This document shows, piece by piece, positions 45,957-50,636 of a DNA stretch of 50,636 nt. This DNA comes from Bacteroidota bacterium (GTDB lineage: Bacteria > Bacteroidota > Ignavibacteria > UBA10030 > UBA6906). Location: NCBI GenBank assembly GCA_019637975.1, contig JAHBUR010000029.1:1-50636 (forward strand), read 5' to 3'. A model generated the notes under the pieces. That model ran no database searches. It was not told where the DNA came from and saw only the letters and a list, made by a program, of their open reading frames with translations. The stretch's first letter is position 1, and each line of letters starts with the position of its first letter. The position numbers and the translations under genes were made by a program.

Positions 45957-47084
45957 ATGAACATCAAACTCTCTTTCCTCCTTCTCTGTTTCGCGTTGTT
46001 GGGATTCGCTCCGCAACCCGACAATATCGAGAAAGAATTCACTGTCTCGCCCGGCAAGAAGTTGGAAGTTGATCTCAAGACAGGCGGCTCGCTGAAGATT
46101 ACAGGTTGGGACAAGAACGTCGTAAAGGTGAACGGCACAATAAAGGGCAGGGATGCTGAAGATTGCGTAGTTGAGGTGGTGGAAGAAGGCGGGGGTGTGC
46201 GCATCTCCTCGTATTATGAAGGAAGAAGAAGAAACTACAATACGAATGTCGATTTCGAAATCCAGGTTCCCCGCAAGTTCAATCTCGATCTGAAATCGAT
46301 GGGCGGCAGTTTTACGATCGAGAATGTCGAGGGCACGATCGAGGGCAAAACCATGGGCGGGGCACTTACATTGACAAAGCTGAAGGGGGACCTTGACCTG
46401 ACAACCATGGGAGGCAAGGTTCGACTCACCGACTCCGATGTCGATGGCAAAGTGAAAACGATGGGCGGAGAAGTTTTGGTGGAAGATGTGAAAGGAACCG
46501 TCAAAGCCAGCTCGATGGGCGGCAAAGTGATTCAGCGGAATGTCACCGGCAGGTCGGGAGAAGGGATCAAGAACGAGGTGCATATCAGAACAATGGGCGG
46601 CGGGATTAACGTTGATGACGCCCCCGAAGGCACGGACGTTCACACGATGGGCGGGAACATTCACATCAGAAAGGCCGCCAAATATGCCCGAGCAAAGACG
46701 ATGGGCGGAAATATCGAAATCGATGCCGTCGATGGCCGGGTGAGTGCAACAACCATGGGCGGAGATGTCAACGTGACGATGATCGGCGATGCGACGAAGG
46801 GCGATCGTGACGTGGAAATTGAATCAATGTCCGGCGACGTGACGCTGACGGTTCCCTCCTCTCTTTCGATGGATGTGGATATCACACTTGCGTATACTCG
46901 CGGCAAGGAGGGAGACTACAAGATCGTCAGTGATTTTGATTTGAAGAGGGAAGAAACAAAGGAGTGGGAACGCCGCAACGGCTCACCGCGCAAGTACATC
47001 TACGGAACAGGAACCATCGGCGGCGGAAAGCACAAAGTCAAGATCAAGACGATCAACGGGAATGTGTATTTGAAGAAGGGATAA
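45957..47084 (+). CDS. DUF4097 beta-solenoid protein
   Basis: 375 residues, intact. Signal peptide ends LGFA, then EKEFTVSPGKKLEVDLKTGG, parallel to the start of the other DUF4097 protein. From about residue 114 come coils of 18 residues opening (T/S)MGG: SMGGSFTIENVEGTIEGK, TMGGALTLTKLKGDLDLT and so on, with two longer coils (about 26 and 24). The C-terminus (YKIVSDFDLKREET, SPRKYIYGTGTIGGGKHKVK, INGNVYLKKG) is the intact version of the ending that is disrupted in the paralogue. Predicted secreted or periplasmic stacked beta-protein. AAGGAAC precedes the ATG. Confidence 0.92.
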   Translation: MNIKLSFLLLCFALLGFAPQPDNIEKEFTVSPGKKLEVDLKTGGSLKITGWDKNVVKVNGTIKGRDAEDCVVEVVEEGGGVRISSYYEGRRRNYNTNVDFEIQVPRKFNLDLKSMGGSFTIENVEGTIEGKTMGGALTLTKLKGDLDLTTMGGKVRLTDSDVDGKVKTMGGEVLVEDVKGTVKASSMGGKVIQRNVTGRSGEGIKNEVHIRTMGGGINVDDAPEGTDVHTMGGNIHIRKAAKYARAKTMGGNIEIDAVDGRVSATTMGGDVNVTMIGDATKGDRDVEIESMSGDVTLTVPSSLSMDVDITLAYTRGKEGDYKIVSDFDLKREETKEWERRNGSPRKYIYGTGTIGGGKHKVKIKTINGNVYLKKG

Positions 47085-47202
47085 CCCCTCGAACAAAATC
47101 AGCATTGGGCAAGCGGATAAACAGTTCATTTTCTCAGTGGGCTGGGAAGCTATCTCTTTGCCGGCAACCGATCTCTCTGCACGGGCACAGTCGAGAACCG
47201 CT

Positions 47203-47916
47203 CTAAAGTGCAAACCCTACCGTGATGCGGAAAAACAGCGGCAGGCCCGGTCGTCCCCCGCCTGCGAGCGCAACACGAGCCCCGAGATCTGTCCCCAGGG
47301 TGAACCCGGCGCCTTCGTTTGGCAGTGAAGCGTACTCGTACGAAGCACCGATATCCAACTGCCACGGGAAGTTCGAGGGCCCCTCGAATTCCCCTGTCCG
47401 CTTGCGAAGCCCCACGAGCGGACCGATCCGCCAGATCCGATAAGCATCCTCGAGGCTTATTTCATCCAATGGAACACGATACCGCACTCCGAAACTCACA
47501 TCTGTTATCAGGAGCGCCGTTTCGATGCACCCCGCCAAACTCAACCGGCTAAACGGAAACACCTCCAGGCAAATGTTCAATCCACTTGGGAACCCCAGCC
47601 CTATTTCGAGATCAAAAATCCGCTGTCGTACTGCTCCTTGGTTAATTGCCGCAACCGCTGTTTCTGTCGTATCACCACCGAAAACATGACGCCGTGTTGT
47701 GTCATTCTCCGTCTGCAGAGCAGAAGCAGCGTGGAAACTCAGAAGAGGGTCATGTTTCCCTTGTGCCCGTTTGCGCTCAGCCTTCGCTGTAGAATATGGA
47801 CTATCAAAAAGGATTTCATCATCCACTTCAGTGAAAGTTGCAGGAATATGCCGGGCATAGGCTTGAAGATGCAAGAAAGCCATAACAACAAATAAGACAA
47901 ACTTCAGGATGGCCAT
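47203..47916 (-). CDS. putative outer-membrane beta-barrel protein
   Basis: 237 residues. Signal peptide (MAILKFVLFVVMAFLHLQAYA). After a polar stretch with KAERKRAQGKHD come alternating strands typical of a small barrel: DLEIGLGFPSGLNICLEVF, DVSFGVRYRVPL, RIWRIGPLVGLRKR, WQLDIGASYEYASL, FTLGTDLGARVALAGGG, ending in LFFRITVGFAL with a terminal hydrophobic strand. I recognise no named family. It is convergent with the DUF4097 gene and divergent from the lysine-degradation-type pair, so it stands alone. Confidence 0.7.
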   Translation of the reverse strand: MAILKFVLFVVMAFLHLQAYARHIPATFTEVDDEILFDSPYSTAKAERKRAQGKHDPLLSFHAASALQTENDTTRRHVFGGDTTETAVAAINQGAVRQRIFDLEIGLGFPSGLNICLEVFPFSRLSLAGCIETALLITDVSFGVRYRVPLDEISLEDAYRIWRIGPLVGLRKRTGEFEGPSNFPWQLDIGASYEYASLPNEGAGFTLGTDLGARVALAGGGRPGLPLFFRITVGFAL

Positions 47917-48109
47917 TGATGGAACTCCAATTTGTTTTCTTATTGTTGGGAGAACATTCTTTCCCTTTTCAAATCCGTCGCGTTAACGCTGCCACTACAT
48001 TCTTGAATCAGATGATGATATGAGGCTTTCTTGGAAAAGGATACAGATTCTCACTGCCAATATCAACAAATGCAACACCTCCGAGGTCGGATCTCCCCTC
48101 CGCTTTTCC

Positions 48110-48138
48110 TTGACTTTCCTCCATGTATTCCATAGTGT
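48110..48138 (+). promoter_or_regulatory. sigma70-like promoter of the saccharopine-pathway pair
   Basis: TTGACT (48110-48115), 17-base spacer, TAGTGT (48133-48138), 47 bases before the ATG at 48186. ACGGAGAAG just upstream of the start serves as the ribosome site. Confidence 0.6.
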
Positions 48139-48185
48139 GAAGTGTACCAGTTGTTCCCCGCCTCACCCATTACGGAGAAGTCATC

Positions 48186-49502
48186 ATGTTGAAATGCATT
48201 GGCATCCGGCGCGAGACGAAGGACAAAACGCAACGGCGCGCACCGCTTTCACCAACACATGTACGGACACTTGTTCGCAAATACGGCATCAGAGTACTTG
48301 TGGAGCCGTGGCCTCAACGCGTATTCCCGGATGCCGAATACAAGCGCGCAGGAGCCGAGATAACCACCGACCTCAGTCCGGCGAACATCGTGTTCGGCGT
48401 AAAAGAAGTCTCATCCGACTATCTACTCGAAAACAAAGCCTATTGTTTCTTCTCCCACACCATCAAGGGTCAGGAGTACAATATGGAGATGCTGCAAACC
48501 ATTCTCGACAGGAACATCAGCCTGTTCGATTATGAATTGGTGAAAGATGATGAAGGCAAGCGGATCGTCTTCTTCGGTGACTACGCTGGCTACGCAGGAA
48601 TGATCGATACGTTGTGGGCGCTCGGCCGCAGACTCAGTTCTGAAGAAATTAAAACTCCCTTTGCCGGTATCAAGTACGCAAACAAGTACGGAAGTCTTGA
48701 AGAAGCATCAACCGCAATTCGGAAAGCAGGAAGGCGCATTGCCCGGCACGGCTTACCGCGTGAGCTTGTTCCGTTCGTCGTCGGATTTACCGGGTATGGC
48801 AGAGTCTCGACGGCTGCGCAGAATGTGTTTGATCTTCTTCCTTATGAAGAAATGGAACCGCAGGATTTACCCGCGTTCATGAAGGCGCGCAAATTCTCGA
48901 ATCGTGTTTTGTACAAAGTGAAGTTCCAGAAGCCGGATATGTTCCAGCATCTTGTCCGCGGGAAGAAATTCAACGTCAAAGAGTTTACGCGTTATCCCTA
49001 CCGGTACGTCAACCGCTTTGAGCGCTACGTTCCGTTCCTCAGCGTTATCGTGAACGGCATTTACTGGGAGCCGCAGTTCCCCAGCCTTCTCTCAAAACGA
49101 TATATCAAAACGCTTTATGCCATAGAACGGCGTCCCCGCCTGCGTGTCGTCGGAGACATCACTTGCGACGTTGAAGGATCGATTGAGTTGACGGTGAAGA
49201 CGACGGATTCGACAAATCCCGTCTATGTTTTTGAGGCGAAGACGGGCAAGACGATTGACGGATGGAAAGGAAGAGGCCCGGTGGTTCTTGCTGTTGACAT
49301 GCTGCCGACGGAACTGCCGCGTGAAGCATCGGAGGCGTTCGGTACCGGATTGCTGCCGTTTGTTCCGAAACTCGCCGCAGCAAACTACACAAAACGGTGG
49401 AACGAGTTGAAGATAGCGCGTCAGTTTCTGGATGCATTGATTACACATCACGGAAATCTTACGCCGCAATTCAAATATCTCAAGAAACATCTACCGAAAT
49501 GA
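48186..49502 (+). CDS. lysine-ketoglutarate reductase-like protein (AlaDH/PNT N-terminal fold)
   Basis: 438 residues. The opening IGIRRETKDKTQRRAPLSPTHV and VLVEPWPQRVFPDAEYKRAGA match the alanine-dehydrogenase/transhydrogenase N-terminal fold as used in the lysine-ketoglutarate reductase half of the LKR/SDH enzyme. FFSHTIKGQEYNMEMLQTIL and LFDYELVKDDEGKRIVFFGDYAGYAGM are characteristic LKR stretches. LKR joins lysine and 2-oxoglutarate to saccharopine. The following gene, 16 bases on, is saccharopine dehydrogenase, so the two halves that are fused in plants and animals are separate here. Direction (degradation or synthesis) cannot be told. Confidence 0.88.
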   Translation: MLKCIGIRRETKDKTQRRAPLSPTHVRTLVRKYGIRVLVEPWPQRVFPDAEYKRAGAEITTDLSPANIVFGVKEVSSDYLLENKAYCFFSHTIKGQEYNMEMLQTILDRNISLFDYELVKDDEGKRIVFFGDYAGYAGMIDTLWALGRRLSSEEIKTPFAGIKYANKYGSLEEASTAIRKAGRRIARHGLPRELVPFVVGFTGYGRVSTAAQNVFDLLPYEEMEPQDLPAFMKARKFSNRVLYKVKFQKPDMFQHLVRGKKFNVKEFTRYPYRYVNRFERYVPFLSVIVNGIYWEPQFPSLLSKRYIKTLYAIERRPRLRVVGDITCDVEGSIELTVKTTDSTNPVYVFEAKTGKTIDGWKGRGPVVLAVDMLPTELPREASEAFGTGLLPFVPKLAAANYTKRWNELKIARQFLDALITHHGNLTPQFKYLKKHLPK

Positions 49503-49518
49503 ATGCAGGGATGAAATC

Positions 49519-50636
49519 ATGAAACATATACTCGTACTTGGTGCCGGACAAAGCACATCGTATCTTATATCCTATCTGTTGCAGCATGCGGAACAATTCG
49601 ACTGGTTCGTGACAGTCGGAGACCACAATGCCGAGCTTGCGACGCAGCGGGTCGCGGGACATCCCCGCGGACAAGCGTTGCAGTTCGATATCAACGACGA
49701 GCCGACCAGAGTCGCCCTTCTCAAGAAGGCGAAAATCGTTGTGAATATGTTGCCGCGGCCCTACCAGCATCTTGTCGCGCTGGAATGCCTGAAGAACAGC
49801 TCGCACATGATCACCGCATCGTACGAAGACCCGATGGTGCGCAAGCTGGAAACCGAAGCGCATCGCAAGAACATTCTCATCTTGAATGAAATGGGACTTG
49901 ACCCCGGCATCGATCATATGGTCGGGATGGCACTTATTCAAAGAATCAGAAATCAGGGCGGTGTGGTGAACAGCTTCCGGTCGTACGGTGGCGGCTTGCC
50001 AGCGCCGAAGGCGGCGCCCAATCCGCTCAACTATGCCATCACGTGGAATCCCCGCAACGTGCTGATGGCGGGCGAAGATGGAGCCCTGTACAAAGAGGAT
50101 GGAAGAATCAACTTGCTGCCGTTTCATCAGTTATTCCAGCGAACGTGGACAGTGGATGTGGAGGGAATCGGCACGCTTGAAGCCTACCCGAACCGCGATT
50201 CGCTTGCGTATGAATCCGTTCTCGGCTTGACGATGGATCACACAATTATCCGCGGTACGCTGCGCTATCCGGGCTGGAGCGAAACGTGGCAGCAGATTGT
50301 CTATCTCGGGCTCGCGAACGAAGCGCTCCGCATTCCCAATCTGAAAAACATGACCTATCGTGAACTCACCGAAATGGCCTTGCCGCAAAGCCAGGGGCCG
50401 AAGAAGCTCGAACAACAAGTGGCAAACTACCTCGGCATCAGTCCGACGGGAAAGATTATGGACAACCTGAAATGGCTCGGACTCTTCTCGAAAGAAAAAA
50501 TCGGGGTGGACGTTCAGACCGTTGCTGAGGTGATGATCCATCTCATGAAGCAAAAACTCCGCATGCCCGACGGCGCGCAGGATATGGTCGTGCTCGTGCA
50601 CGAAATCGAATGTCACTATCCCAACGAGAACAACAG
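49519..50636 (+). CDS. saccharopine dehydrogenase, partial at 3' end
   Basis: 372 residues are visible and the frame stays open to the window edge. It begins MKHILVLGAGQSTSYLISYL, an NAD(P)-binding Rossmann start, with VVNMLPRPYQHLVALECL, the conserved ILILNEMGLDPGIDHM and SYGGGLPAPKAAPNPLNYAITWNPRN, all typical of saccharopine dehydrogenase, followed by the substrate domain (YPNRDSLAY, RGTLRYPGWSETW). It splits saccharopine to glutamate and aminoadipate semialdehyde. Paired with the LKR-like gene upstream. Confidence 0.93.
   Translation, partial: MKHILVLGAGQSTSYLISYLLQHAEQFDWFVTVGDHNAELATQRVAGHPRGQALQFDINDEPTRVALLKKAKIVVNMLPRPYQHLVALECLKNSSHMITASYEDPMVRKLETEAHRKNILILNEMGLDPGIDHMVGMALIQRIRNQGGVVNSFRSYGGGLPAPKAAPNPLNYAITWNPRNVLMAGEDGALYKEDGRINLLPFHQLFQRTWTVDVEGIGTLEAYPNRDSLAYESVLGLTMDHTIIRGTLRYPGWSETWQQIVYLGLANEALRIPNLKNMTYRELTEMALPQSQGPKKLEQQVANYLGISPTGKIMDNLKWLGLFSKEKIGVDVQTVAEVMIHLMKQKLRMPDGAQDMVVLVHEIECHYPNENN

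Noticed and set aside
1..50636. CRISPR arrays, tRNA or rRNA genes, insertion sequences, integration sites
   Set aside because: Looked for repeated direct units with spacers, tRNA-like T-loops and transposase motifs; nothing convincing. The only regular repeats are coding (18- and 109-residue units).

Overview
The window looks like the chromosome of a Gram-negative bacterium of the Bacteroidota/Chlorobi (FCB) group, most likely an Ignavibacteria-type lineage. The evidence is a type IX secretion sorting domain of the NYPNPFNPST type, DUF4097 and DUF5916 envelope proteins, many Sec signals and lipoboxes, a purN-purH-mreBCD-mrdA-rodA cluster, and pyruvate:ferredoxin oxidoreductase (anaerobic-type carbon metabolism). 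G+C is moderate and coding density is high. I see no rRNA, tRNA, insertion sequence, prophage or CRISPR array. Where promoters are legible they read TTGAC(A/T)-N17-TAnnnT, not the -33/-7 type of Bacteroidia.

Layout. 1-1228 (minus): a GCS2-type carboxylate-amine ligase cut by the window edge, preceded by an ATP-grasp ligase. 1443-2787 (minus): a tightly overlapping ECF sigma / membrane anti-sigma-like / YbjQ operon. 2992-6881 (plus): two tandem M3 oligoendopeptidases, one without and one with a signal peptide. 6912-10067 (minus): LOG-family nucleotide hydrolase, membrane class III cyclase, and a GT-C-like glycosyltransferase split in two by a frame change. 10222-15114 (minus): two lipoproteins (one a HExxH metallopeptidase) and a very large patatin-like phospholipase. 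15215-18192: CoA-binding protein, DUF4382 lipoprotein, an internally duplicated His-rich periplasmic protein and gpmA. 18337-22976 (minus): nifJ and a dihydroorotate-dehydrogenase-like protein. 23285-23764: a NifX-like protein under a strong promoter. 23824-27013 (minus): beta-carbonic-anhydrase-like gene, pdxH, aguB, aguA. 27141-28817: a secreted protein of four 109-residue repeats with a type IX sorting domain.

29001-39173 (minus) is a long co-directional block: purN, purH, mreB, mreC, mreD, mrdA (PBP2), rodA and a Lon-like protease, i.e. the last purine steps linked to the rod-shape elongation machinery. A peptidoglycan LD-carboxypeptidase follows upstream (39257-40198).

40430-47084 (plus) is the most distinctive locus: a second ECF sigma factor, an anti-sigma factor with cytoplasmic zinc finger and periplasmic HEAT-like repeats, a DUF4097 beta-solenoid protein with near-perfect 18-residue coils (its C-terminal end is frame-disrupted), a DUF5916 outer-membrane barrel, and a second DUF4097 solenoid. 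It reads as a candidate envelope-sensing or envelope-building module. The window closes with a putative outer-membrane protein (minus) and a lysine-ketoglutarate-reductase-like/saccharopine-dehydrogenase pair (plus), the latter truncated by the edge.
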